Origin: JARDZI01 sp041639705
GTDB taxonomy: Bacteria; Bacillota; Clostridia; Clostridiales; Caloramatoraceae
Direction: 5' to 3'
NCBI GenBank assembly: GCA_041639705.1
Contig: JBEQBT010000041.1
Location: forward strand, 1-18,356
Length of the DNA stretch: 18,356 nt
Shown here one piece after another: positions 7,316 to 13,879 of this stretch. Within the stretch, counting starts at the first letter, position 1. The number at the start of each line of letters is the position of its first letter. A program made the translations under genes and the position numbers. The notes below the pieces were generated by a model, which saw only the letters and a program-made list of their open reading frames with translations, was not told the DNA's origin and ran no database searches.

Positions 7316-7810
7316 ATGATTTATATATATAATTGTTTCGCAGGAACACATTCATCTGTATTGGCTGCTTCATATCATTTAAAAAAACTTCCATTTGATA
7401 GACCTCCCACAAAACAGGAAATACTTAGTATAGAGCTATTTAACAAATTGAGAGTTACAGACAGAGGCAAATTTTTCTATCATGGAAAGGATGAGGATGG
7501 AAACAAAGTGTTTACAATTGGAAGAGGTAATTCAAAAATATTAGTACCAGCACTATACAATTTTTTCAAACTAGTTGATGGTGAATCATCAATTAATGAA
7601 AAAATTGTATTTTCTACAACATGCCATAGTATTCCGCTATCAATGGCTATTGGAGGTTTTACCTCAGTAAGACTTAGGTTTCATCTAATAGGCGTACCTT
7701 TACTTGTTCTTGGAACAAGGCAAACCTATAAAAATATCATTAAAATTGTTGAATATACAAAGGAAGTAGGCGCTAACAGCAAAAACAAAGTAGAGCTATT
7801 AGAAAATTAG
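7316..7810 (+). CDS. DUF3189 family protein
   Basis: This soluble protein of 164 aa is conserved in Firmicutes but has no known biochemical role. Family marks are the N-terminal MIYIYNCFAGTHSSVLAA, HLKKLPFDRPPTKQEIL, the tract FYHGKDEDGNKVFTIGRGNS, and FHLIGVPLLVLGTRQTY. I take the ATG at 7316, which lines up with the usual MxIxYxCxxGxHSS start; an in-frame GTG at 7307 would add MIF and has only a weak GGAAA ribosome binding site. The Cys/His-Ser-Ser cluster near the N-terminus is conserved in the family and could bind phosphate or metal; this is a guess. Confidence 0.82.
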   Translation: MIYIYNCFAGTHSSVLAASYHLKKLPFDRPPTKQEILSIELFNKLRVTDRGKFFYHGKDEDGNKVFTIGRGNSKILVPALYNFFKLVDGESSINEKIVFSTTCHSIPLSMAIGGFTSVRLRFHLIGVPLLVLGTRQTYKNIIKIVEYTKEVGANSKNKVELLEN

Positions 7811-7851
7811 AAAATTTATGTCTAAAATAATAGTCAAAAAATTATATTTTA

Positions 7852-7860
7852 TGTTATAAT
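7852..7860 (+). promoter_or_regulatory. Extended -10 promoter for the SEC-C gene
   Basis: TGTTATAAT is a perfect extended -10 element 35 nt before the SEC-C start codon, within the 85-bp gap after DUF3189. The -35 region is poor, as is usual with extended -10 promoters. Confidence 0.55.
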
Positions 7861-7895
7861 ACATATGAAGTTTTTTAAAAAGGAGACATAAATTT

Positions 7896-8399
7896 ATGAA
7901 TTTATTTAGTAAATGGGAAGATTTAGCCGAAAAGGATAGAAATGAGGAAGAATACGAAGAATTCTGGGAGGATTATTTTAAAAAGGAAGAGAACAATTAT
8001 AAATATATTCTTGGTAATAAAATAAATGTATTAAGTGCTAGAGTAGACCAATTAGCAGAAAAATATAATATGGATGTAATTGCTTTTACTGGATTTATTC
8101 ATGGAATCAATACTAGTCTTATTAGTCCAATCGAAATGGAAAACTTATCAGAAGATTCAGAAGTTAAGCTTGAAATCGATTTTGAAAAGCTTTATTTCAA
8201 TATGCATGTTGCTAAAGCAGATTGGCTATATAATCTCTCTGAATGGGATGGAATACTTAGCGAAGAGAAAAGAGAGGAAATTACAAAGCAGTATAAAAAA
8301 TCCAAAATTGTTGTAAAGGAAGATAAAGCAGGTAGAAATGATCCTTGTCCCTGTGGAAGTGGTAAAAAATATAAAAAGTGCTGTGGTAAAAATCAATAA
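7896..8399 (+). CDS. SEC-C zinc-finger protein
   Basis: This 167-aa soluble, strongly acidic protein ends in the SEC-C zinc-binding motif of SecA tails, RNDPCPCGSGKKYKKCCG (residues 147-164). The ligands are Cys151, Cys153, Cys162 and Cys163 (C-x-C-x8-C-C). The first 140 residues are helical, rich in Glu and Lys, and contain IAFTGFIHGINTSL and LEIDFEKLYFNMH; they match the stand-alone SEC-C proteins common in clostridia, whose role is unknown (ribosome- or SecB-linked in some cases). The start ATG follows AAAGGAG at 10 nt. A hairpin terminator follows. It is monocistronic. Confidence 0.88.
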   Translation: MNLFSKWEDLAEKDRNEEEYEEFWEDYFKKEENNYKYILGNKINVLSARVDQLAEKYNMDVIAFTGFIHGINTSLISPIEMENLSEDSEVKLEIDFEKLYFNMHVAKADWLYNLSEWDGILSEEKREEITKQYKKSKIVVKEDKAGRNDPCPCGSGKKYKKCCGKNQ

Positions 8400-8436
8400 A
8401 GCATTATTTGTAAATAATATAGATACATAAAGAAAG

Positions 8437-8465
8437 ATGAGTGTCCTAATTTAAGGGGCACTCAT
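8437..8465 (+). terminator. Hairpin terminator after the SEC-C gene
   Basis: ATGAGTGTCC (8437-8446) pairs with GGGCACTCAT (8456-8465), ten pairs including one G-T. The T tract after it is weak (TTAATTA), so termination may be incomplete. Confidence 0.55.
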
Positions 8466-8481
8466 TTAATTATAGAATTTT

Positions 8482-8567
8482 GCCTGACGAGCACGAGTAA
8501 CAGGCGAAACAATAAACCACCTGCTATTGAACAGGTGACCATGATTCATATGCATGACAATATCATG
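8482..8567. other. GC-rich multi-hairpin element, candidate structured RNA
   Basis: About half of the bases from 8481 to 8540 are G or C, in a gap that is otherwise very AT-rich. Hairpin 1 is GCCTG (8482-8486) with CAGGC (8501-8505). Hairpin 2 is CACCTG (8518-8523) with CAGGTG (8532-8537). Hairpin 3 is CATGAT (8540-8545) with ATCATG (8562-8567). The CCTG and CAGG cores of hairpins 1 and 2 are interchangeable, so alternative pairings are possible. No protein reading is convincing. The orientation and the RNA class are unknown. Confidence 0.45.
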
Positions 8568-8699
8568 ATTTACAAGTTTGTTTTACTTTATAGTAGTATT
8601 TTAACAAATTTGTATAAATTTAAAATTAATACTAGTTTGGTTAGAAATCAAAGTCAATAATATGACAGTCCCTTAAATCGTAAAAATAAAGAATAAATT
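8568..8699. other. AT-rich gap before the ndh2 control region
   Basis: This stretch lies between the GC-rich element and the first Rex-like operator. Apart from the palindrome ACAAATTTGT (8604-8613) and a possible -35 box ATGACA near 8662, I see no gene or clear signal in it. Confidence 0.4.
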
Positions 8700-8717
8700 A
8701 TGTTAATTAATTAACAA
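8700..8717. promoter_or_regulatory. Rex-like redox operator 1
   Basis: ATGTTAATTAATTAACAA matches the clostridial Rex operator TTGTTAA-N4-TTAACAA at 13 of 14 fixed positions, and its central 16 bp are a perfect palindrome. Rex is the NADH/NAD+-sensing repressor that controls ndh in Bacillus. The site lies 133 bp before the type II NADH dehydrogenase gene. Confidence 0.65.
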
Positions 8718-8743
8718 CAATACCATGGTATGGTAAAAAAGAT

Positions 8744-8786
8744 TGGATATTGAGATAATCAGTGCTGGACATATCCACTTTTTTTT
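8744..8786 (+). terminator. Intrinsic-terminator-like hairpin in the ndh2 leader
   Basis: TGGATAT (8744-8750) pairs with ATATCCA (8771-8777), and a run of eight T follows at 8779-8786. The stem is only 7 bp with a 20-nt loop. It sits between the two Rex-like sites, 64 bp before the ndh2 start, so it could stop read-through from upstream or act as an attenuator. Confidence 0.5.
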
Positions 8787-8804
8787 ATTACAATAATTAT
8801 AGTA

Positions 8805-8822
8805 ATGTTTATTAATTAACAA
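8805..8822. promoter_or_regulatory. Rex-like redox operator 2
   Basis: ATGTTTATTAATTAACAA differs from operator 1 at a single base, and its right half TTAACAA is perfect. It begins two bases after a possible -10 box TATAGT (8798-8803) and lies 28 bp before the ndh2 start, a normal place for a repressor site. The two sites are 105 bp apart, start to start. Confidence 0.6.
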
Positions 8823-8849
8823 TCATTTACATATAGGAGGGTAACGATA

Positions 8850-10637
8850 GTGGATAAAAAACACATAGTAGTACTTGGTGCTGGTTATGCCGGAGTTCAA
8901 GCTGCTAAACAACTAAGTAAAAAATTCAAGAAAAATGAAAATGTAGAGATTACATTAATCGACAAAAAACCCTATCATACACTAATGACACAACTCCATG
9001 AGATTGCAGGAGCTAGGGTAGGACAAGAATCAGTACAAATTAATCTAAAAAAGGTTTTCAACGCTACAAAAGTAGACGTTGTAACAGATGAAATTAAAAC
9101 AGTTGACTTTAAAAATCAAAGCCTAGCTTCAGAAAATAATCATTATAAGTATGATTATATAGTAGTTGGAATGGGAAGTGAACCTGCATTTTTCGGTATA
9201 CCAGGTGTTCAAGAAAATGGATTTACACTATGGTCAATGGAAGATGCTTTAAAAATTAACGAGCAAATTGAAAATATGTTTAGAAAAGCTTGCAACGAAA
9301 AAAACTATGAACTTAAGAAAGAAATGTTGACTTTTGTTGTTGCTGGAGCAGGATTTACTGGCATAGAAACAATTGGTGAACTAGTAGAGTGGAAAAAAAA
9401 ATTATGTAAAAAATATTTTGTAGAAGAAAAAGATGTAAGATTAATGGTAGTTGAGGCAATGGGCAAAATTCTACCTATCTTAAATGACAAGCTTATTGGC
9501 AAGTCTGAAAGGTTCTTAAAGAAGCATGGAGTAGAAATACTTACAAGCACTCCGATTATTCAAGTTGATAAAAAGAGCGTTACTTTTAAAGATGGAACAA
9601 ACATTCCAACACAAACTTTAATTTGGACTTGTGGAGTTCAAGGTAACAATTTTGCAGCAAAATTAGGCTTGACTTTAGGTAAAAGAGGCAGAGTACAAGC
9701 TAATGAATATATGCAATCAATAGATTATAAAAATGTATATATTGTTGGAGATAATTCATATTTTGAAGAAGAATCAAAGCCAATTTCTCAAATAGTAGAA
9801 ATCGCGCTGCAAACTGCAGAAACCGCCTCACACAATATAGCTGCTGATATAGAAGGGGGAGAGAAAAAAGCATTTAAATCCAATACTCACGGAATGATGG
9901 TTTCATTAGGTAGTAAATATGCAGTAGCATGTTTAATGGGTGTTTCTTTATCTGGATTTTTTGCAATGGCAATGAAACATCTTGTAGACTGTCATTATCT
10001 ATGGGGTGTTGGTGGCTTCAATGCAGTATGGGCATATATTAAACATGAATTCTTTGATATTAAAGAAAAAAGATCAATGTTAGGTGGATATTTATCTTCA
10101 AAGGTAACAACATGTTGGATGCTTCCACTAAGAATGTATGTTGGTGTGATTTGGTTAATTGAAGGTATTAACAAGGTAAAGGATGGATGGTTAAATCCGA
10201 ATAATATCTTTATCATAAGCACATCTGCAACTTCTGGAGCTTCACAAGCTGCTGATGCAGGGCAGGCTACAGCTAATGTAGTTATCCCATTATTAAGTCA
10301 GCCACCAGCATTTTATACATGGTTTATGAACACATTTGTAGCACCATTTGCATTCGTATTCCAAGCAACGGTTGTTATTACTGAAATAGGAATTGGGTTA
10401 GCACTTATAGGCGGATTATTTACTTTCCTTGCTTCACTTGCATCAATATTTATGGCATTGAATTTTATTCTTTCAGCAATGGCTGGAAAAGAAATTCTGT
10501 GGTACATTTTTGCAGGTATTGCACTAATGGGAGGAGCAGGTAGAGCATTTGGCCTTGATTATTACGTAATGCCATGGATTAAAAAATGGTGGAATAAAAC
10601 AAAGTTTGCTAGAAAAACATATCTATATATTGACTAA
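8850..10637 (+). CDS. ndh2: Type II NADH dehydrogenase fused to a DoxX-like membrane domain
   Basis: This flavoenzyme passes electrons from NADH to a quinone at the membrane without pumping ions. Residues 1-400 are the FAD/NAD(P)-binding module: GAGYAG (10-15) binds FAD, GAGFTG (166-171) binds NADH, and VYIVGD (296-301) closes the FAD site. The usual quinone-site motif AQxAxQ appears as the altered IALQTAETA. Residues from about 425 to 570 add several hydrophobic helices with DoxX-like character (RMYVGVIWLIEGINKVKDGW), a fusion also seen in the 600-plus-residue Ndh2 of Listeria extracellular electron transfer. At 595 aa it is much longer than the 400-aa ordinary Ndh. The start is GTG with AGGAGG 9 nt upstream. 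Two Rex-like operators precede it. The downstream genes include quinone-side-chain synthesis. Confidence 0.9.
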   Translation: MDKKHIVVLGAGYAGVQAAKQLSKKFKKNENVEITLIDKKPYHTLMTQLHEIAGARVGQESVQINLKKVFNATKVDVVTDEIKTVDFKNQSLASENNHYKYDYIVVGMGSEPAFFGIPGVQENGFTLWSMEDALKINEQIENMFRKACNEKNYELKKEMLTFVVAGAGFTGIETIGELVEWKKKLCKKYFVEEKDVRLMVVEAMGKILPILNDKLIGKSERFLKKHGVEILTSTPIIQVDKKSVTFKDGTNIPTQTLIWTCGVQGNNFAAKLGLTLGKRGRVQANEYMQSIDYKNVYIVGDNSYFEEESKPISQIVEIALQTAETASHNIAADIEGGEKKAFKSNTHGMMVSLGSKYAVACLMGVSLSGFFAMAMKHLVDCHYLWGVGGFNAVWAYIKHEFFDIKEKRSMLGGYLSSKVTTCWMLPLRMYVGVIWLIEGINKVKDGWLNPNNIFIISTSATSGASQAADAGQATANVVIPLLSQPPAFYTWFMNTFVAPFAFVFQATVVITEIGIGLALIGGLFTFLASLASIFMALNFILSAMAGKEILWYIFAGIALMGGAGRAFGLDYYVMPWIKKWWNKTKFARKTYLYID

Positions 10638-10648
10638 TAAAATATTGT

Positions 10649-10697
10649 TGTTAAGGTGCTGTAGATTTTCAAGTTTATTATCTGCAGCACCTTAACA
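10649..10697. repeat. 17-bp hairpin between ndh2 and the eetA relic
   Basis: The arms 10649-10665 and 10681-10697 pair over 17 bp with one G-T pair and a 15-nt loop. There is no T run on either side, so it is not a standard intrinsic terminator. It may stabilise the ndh2 message or cause pausing. Its right arm abuts the surviving eetA-like frame. Confidence 0.6.
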
Positions 10698-10874
10698 GAT
10701 ATTAGGATTTCAAAGGGATTTGTGCAAATATTAGAAGCAGACTGCCCAGATAAAGTATGTATAAAGGATGGAATGATAATTAAGCCCGGACAATCATTAG
10801 TATGCCTACCCAATAAGGTGGTTGTTGAAATTAAGGGTGTAAAAAATGCAGAAACAGATGATGTATCTTTCTAG
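10698..10874 (+). pseudogene. C-terminal remnant of a NusG-domain-II protein (EetA-like)
   Basis: The open frame encodes the second half of a NusG domain II: RISKGFVQILEADCPDKVC, then a short linker, KPGQSLVCLPNKVVVEIKG, and a tail ending at TAG (10872). Full-length relatives have about 110-130 residues with an N-terminal membrane helix. Here that helix and the first half of the domain are missing; the frame is closed by a stop at 10662-10664 and no ATG is present. A GTG at 10722 with AAAGGG 4 nt away could give a 50-residue product. In Listeria the equivalent EetA lies beside EetB and is needed for extracellular electron transfer. The stop codon overlaps the ribosome binding site of the next gene, so the original operon layout survives. 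Confidence 0.75.
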
Positions 10875-10884
10875 GAGGAATATA

Positions 10885-11400
10885 ATGATAAATACACGAA
10901 GAATGACTTTAATATCTATATTCGTTGCTCAAGCTTTAGTACTTCATATTATTGAAAGATTAATTCCTGTACCATTTTTGACTCCAGGTGCTAAACTTGG
11001 ACTAGCTAACATAATTACGGTTATTTCATTGTATTTATTTACCTTAAAAGATGCATTTTTAATAGTAGTTATTAGAGTGGTGCTGGCAACATTAGTAGGG
11101 GGATCATTATCTGGTTTTTTCTATAGTATAGCTGGTGGAGTGTTGAGTTTATTTGCAATGTATTGTATAAAAAAAGTTGGTGGAGAAAATATAAGTATTA
11201 TAGGAATCAGCGTAGTTGGATCCTTCTTTCATAATTTGGGTCAAGTAGCTGTAGCAGCATTGATTATACAGAATATTATTATTATCTCATATCTTCCAAT
11301 TTTAATGCTTGCAGGTGTCGGAACAGGAATATTTGTAGGTTTTACTGCAAATTTTCTAAATGGATATTTGAAAAAAATAAATTTGAAAGGTATATATTAA
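10885..11400 (+). CDS. eetB: Gx transporter/HepT-like membrane protein (EetB-like)
   Basis: This integral membrane protein of 171 aa has about five hydrophobic segments and belongs to the family annotated as Gx transporter or heptaprenyl diphosphate synthase component I. Typical stretches are LHIIERLIPVPFLTPGAKLGLAN near the N-terminus (residues 15-40), GGSLSGFFYSIAGGVLSL, and SFFHNLGQVAVAALI. The fold resembles ECF S components. Its equivalent in Listeria, EetB, works with EetA in flavin-based extracellular electron transfer. I take the ATG at 10885, 7 nt after a perfect AGGAGG; an in-frame ATG at 10846 lies inside the eetA remnant and has no ribosome binding site. The polyprenyl synthase gene follows after 18 bp, so both are probably co-transcribed. 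Confidence 0.85.
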   Translation: MINTRRMTLISIFVAQALVLHIIERLIPVPFLTPGAKLGLANIITVISLYLFTLKDAFLIVVIRVVLATLVGGSLSGFFYSIAGGVLSLFAMYCIKKVGGENISIIGISVVGSFFHNLGQVAVAALIIQNIIIISYLPILMLAGVGTGIFVGFTANFLNGYLKKINLKGIY

Positions 11401-11418
11401 TGTGATTAAGGTGATCAA

Positions 11419-12384
11419 ATGAGCACATTTTGGGAAAAGTATCCTGATATTGAAAAAGGTCTTGAAATAGTAAAAGATATTATGCTAACAAATGTTAAAT
11501 GCAGTGAAAAAAACATAGAAACTGCTTTAGAAGAATTAATTAACTCAGGTGGGAAAATGCTCAGGCCAGCATTTCTTTTACTAGCATCAAGATTTGGAGA
11601 ATATAATTCAGATAAGATTTATAATCTTGGAGCAGTTGTTGAAATGCTTCATATGGCTACATTAGTTCATGATGATATTATTGATGATGCACCTCTAAGA
11701 AGAGGAAGTGAAACAATACAATCTAGATATGGTAAGAATTATGCAGTTTTTATGGGTGATTATCTATTCAGTAAATGCTTTATGTTAGTTTCTGATAAAA
11801 CATCCGTAGAAAATCTAAAAACAGTTTCTAAGGTAATCGCTAAGATATGTATTGGAGAAATTGACCAATTTTCTCATAAGTTTAGTAGAAATGTTTCAAT
11901 TAGAAAATATCTAAAGAGAATTGCAGCAAAAACAGCAGCATTATTTTCATTAAGCCTATATATTGGCGCATCTGAAAGTGGTTGTAGTGAAAAGTTCTGT
12001 AAAAACATAGGTAATGCTGGATATAATTTAGGTATGGCATTTCAAATAATTGATGACATTCTTGATTTTAACAGCAATGAATTAATTATTGGAAAACCTG
12101 TTGGCAATGATCTTAAAGAAGGAATATATACACTACCATTGATTTATTCTCTTCAAAAGGATAATAAGGACTTATCAGATATTTTAATAAAAGAATCATA
12201 TTCTAATGATGATATTAAAAGGATAATTGGATTAGTTAATTATTCTGGTGGAATAGAAATGGCAAGGGAATTAGCAAAGAAATATACAAAAAAAGCATTT
12301 AAGCAGATGTCAATTTTGCCTGAGTCAGATAGTAAAAAGGTATTAATGGAAGTTACTGATAAGCTTTTAGTCAGAGATTATTAA
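11419..12384 (+). CDS. Long-chain polyprenyl diphosphate synthase
   Basis: This soluble or membrane-associated prenyltransferase adds isopentenyl diphosphate units to an allylic primer to make the side chain of a menaquinone-type quinone. The 321-aa protein has the first Asp-rich motif DDIID (residues 85-89), the second motif DDILD (212-216), GKMLRP near residue 45, and GKPVGNDLKEGIYTLPL. The residue five before the first Asp is Ala80, a small residue that fits a long-chain product such as hepta- or octaprenyl. In the Listeria locus the matching gene is dmkB. The ATG follows AAGGTGAT. Its position behind ndh2 and eetB suggests it supplies a dedicated quinone. An ordinary menaquinone or undecaprenyl-type role is possible. 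Confidence 0.9.
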   Translation: MSTFWEKYPDIEKGLEIVKDIMLTNVKCSEKNIETALEELINSGGKMLRPAFLLLASRFGEYNSDKIYNLGAVVEMLHMATLVHDDIIDDAPLRRGSETIQSRYGKNYAVFMGDYLFSKCFMLVSDKTSVENLKTVSKVIAKICIGEIDQFSHKFSRNVSIRKYLKRIAAKTAALFSLSLYIGASESGCSEKFCKNIGNAGYNLGMAFQIIDDILDFNSNELIIGKPVGNDLKEGIYTLPLIYSLQKDNKDLSDILIKESYSNDDIKRIIGLVNYSGGIEMARELAKKYTKKAFKQMSILPESDSKKVLMEVTDKLLVRDY

Positions 12385-12393
12385 TATGGACAT

Positions 12394-12424
12394 AAAAACA
12401 GTGTGGCTGACACACTGTTTTTTT
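12394..12424 (+). terminator. Rho-independent terminator
   Basis: AAAAACAGTGTG (12394-12405) pairs perfectly with CACACTGTTTTT across a five-base loop, followed by more T. It closes the ndh2-eetB-polyprenyl synthase unit. Confidence 0.9.
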
Positions 12425-12580
12425 ATAAGTAATTAGAATTAGTTATAGATTATTCTATATAATTTGTTAGAACTTCTATTTTCTAGTATTTAATGTATAT
12501 TTAATACTTCAATATACTATACTATATGAAAAAAATATATTTATATACTGCAATTTTTAAGGTTATTTATCAAATAAGTG

Positions 12581-12609
12581 TTGAGTGTAATAATGGTAAA
12601 TGTTATGAT
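12581..12609 (+). promoter_or_regulatory. Sigma-A-type promoter for the serine operon
   Basis: TTGAGT (12581-12586) and TATGAT (12604-12609) are separated by exactly 17 bp. Transcription would start near 12616, just before a long hairpin, giving a leader of about 170 nt before the aminotransferase gene. The -10 box overlaps one copy of an inverted TAAATGTTATG repeat. No T-box GGGTGGNACCGCG signature is present in the leader. Confidence 0.55.
12597..12607. repeat. Operator-like repeat, copy 1
   Basis: TAAATGTTATG overlaps the -10 box of the serine-operon promoter. The inverted copy CATAACATTTA lies at 12725-12735. Read in the same orientation, the two sites agree at 14 of 15 bases over TAAATGTTATGRTAA. 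Confidence 0.45.
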
Positions 12610-12617
12610 AATTAGTG

Positions 12618-12678
12618 AAAGTATTAAAATATTTTTTTGAAGGATAATATTTATATTATCCAAAAAAATTAATACTTT
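12618..12678 (+). promoter_or_regulatory. Long 5'-end hairpin of the serine-operon leader
   Basis: AAAGTATTAA (12618-12627) pairs with TTAATACTTT (12669-12678). Seven T (12632-12638) pair with seven A (12662-12668), and GGATAATA (12642-12649) pairs with TATTATCC (12654-12661). That makes about 25 bp with two one-sided bulges. It would sit at the very 5' end of the transcript. Confidence 0.55.
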
Positions 12679-12724
12679 TATATAAAGCTTGCTAAAATGT
12701 AAGTTTAAAAGGATAAATGTTTAC

Positions 12725-12735
12725 CATAACATTTA
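12725..12735. repeat. Operator-like repeat, copy 2 (inverted)
   Basis: CATAACATTTA is the reverse complement of copy 1. It is also the right arm of an 8-bp inverted repeat with ATAAATGT (12713-12720), and ATAACAT here can form a hairpin with ATGTTAT (12738-12744). Competing pairings are therefore possible. Confidence 0.45.
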
Positions 12736-12787
12736 TTATGTTATCTAATTTAAAAAATATACCTTTAAAAACGAAGGAGGGTAAAAA

Positions 12788-13867
12788 ATGCATAAGAAAT
12801 TATTTATTCCAGGACCAGTAGATGTAAGAGAGGATGTACTTCAAAAATTATCAACTCCTCAGATTAGTCATCGTTCCAAGGATGCATCTGCATTACAAAG
12901 AGGTATTTCAGAAAAAATGCAAAAGCTTATGTATACTGAAAACACCATTATACTTTCTACTTCTTCAGGAAGTGGATTAATGGAAGGTGCAATTCGTTCA
13001 TGTACAAGAAAAAGAGCTGCTGTATTCTCTGTAGGCGCTTTTGGTGACAGGTGGTTTAAAATGGCAAAATCAAACGGAGTACCTGCAGATAAAATTTCAT
13101 CAGTACCTGGAAAACCAACTACTCCAGAAATGGTAGATGAAGCACTATCTACTGGTAAATATGATGTAATAACAGTAACTCATAATGAAACTTCAGCAGG
13201 CATAATGAATCCTGTTGATGAAATTGGAGCATTGCTTAAATCAAAATATCCTGAAGTTCTTTTCCTTGTAGATACAGTAAGTTCAATGGGAGGGACTAAA
13301 ATTGAAGTTGATAAATGGGGAATAGATGTATGTATTACATCAACTCAAAAATGTATCGGTTTACCAGCTGGTATGTCAATTTGTTCAGTATCAAATAGAA
13401 CTATCGAAGCTGCAAGACTGGTGGAAAATAGAGGACTATACTTTGACCTTGTTGAACTATATGACACTATACAAAAGAAGGATCATCAGTATCCATCAAC
13501 CCCTTCACTTCCACACATGTTTGCATTAGACTTTCAGCTAGACAGAATATTGGCAGAAGGCTTGGAAAACCGTTTCGCTCGCCATAAGGAAATGGCACAA
13601 TATGTTCGTGATTGGGCAAAGAAATACTTTGCATTATTTGTTGAAGATGAAAAATACCTTTCAAACACATTAACAACTATTAAGAATACTAAAGAAATCA
13701 GTGTTGGTGATTTAAATAAAAAGCTAGGAGATAGGGGATTCATGATTTCAAATGGATATGGGGATTTAAAGGATGTTACTTTTAGAATTTCCCATATGGC
13801 TGATTATACACTTGATGAGGTTAAGGATTTAATTAGTAATATAAATGATATTTTAGGATTGAAATAG
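12788..13867 (+). CDS. Class V PLP aminotransferase, likely phosphoserine aminotransferase
   Basis: This 359-aa PLP enzyme is of the alanine-glyoxylate/serine-pyruvate aminotransferase branch of class V. The N-terminal IPGPVDVREDVL and HRSKD are typical. The cofactor Asp is in LVDTVSSMGG (about residue 162), and the Schiff-base Lys188 lies in TSTQKCIGLPAG. NETSAGIMNPV lines the substrate site. In clostridia this branch is regularly paired with serA and makes 3-phosphoserine from 3-phosphohydroxypyruvate, replacing classical SerC; that function is inferred from the adjacent serA 12 bp downstream. The ATG follows GGAGGG. The gene is the first of the operon, downstream of a long structured leader. 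Confidence 0.88.
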   Translation: MHKKLFIPGPVDVREDVLQKLSTPQISHRSKDASALQRGISEKMQKLMYTENTIILSTSSGSGLMEGAIRSCTRKRAAVFSVGAFGDRWFKMAKSNGVPADKISSVPGKPTTPEMVDEALSTGKYDVITVTHNETSAGIMNPVDEIGALLKSKYPEVLFLVDTVSSMGGTKIEVDKWGIDVCITSTQKCIGLPAGMSICSVSNRTIEAARLVENRGLYFDLVELYDTIQKKDHQYPSTPSLPHMFALDFQLDRILAEGLENRFARHKEMAQYVRDWAKKYFALFVEDEKYLSNTLTTIKNTKEISVGDLNKKLGDRGFMISNGYGDLKDVTFRISHMADYTLDEVKDLISNINDILGLK

Positions 13868-13879
13868 GGGGTAGGATAA

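Noticed and set aside
8484..8510. Hammerhead ribozyme core: CTGACGAG followed by CGAAAC
   Set aside because: The two conserved strings are present in the right order, but stem II would have only two pairs, and no NUH cleavage site with matching stem I and stem III strands could be found for type I or type III layouts.
8541..8660. 39-codon frame MIHMHDNIMIYK onward across the GC-rich element
   Set aside because: It has no proper ribosome binding site (AGGTG only 3 nt away), low complexity and no family resemblance. The GC-rich part lies mostly before its start.
10651..10695. Ordinary rho-independent terminator after ndh2
   Set aside because: The stem is long and stable, but no T run follows it on either strand, so it is listed as an unassigned hairpin.
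12616..12787. T-box riboswitch for serine
   Set aside because: No GGGTGGNACCGCG-type antiterminator sequence or terminator before the aminotransferase gene. The hairpins present differ from the T-box layout.
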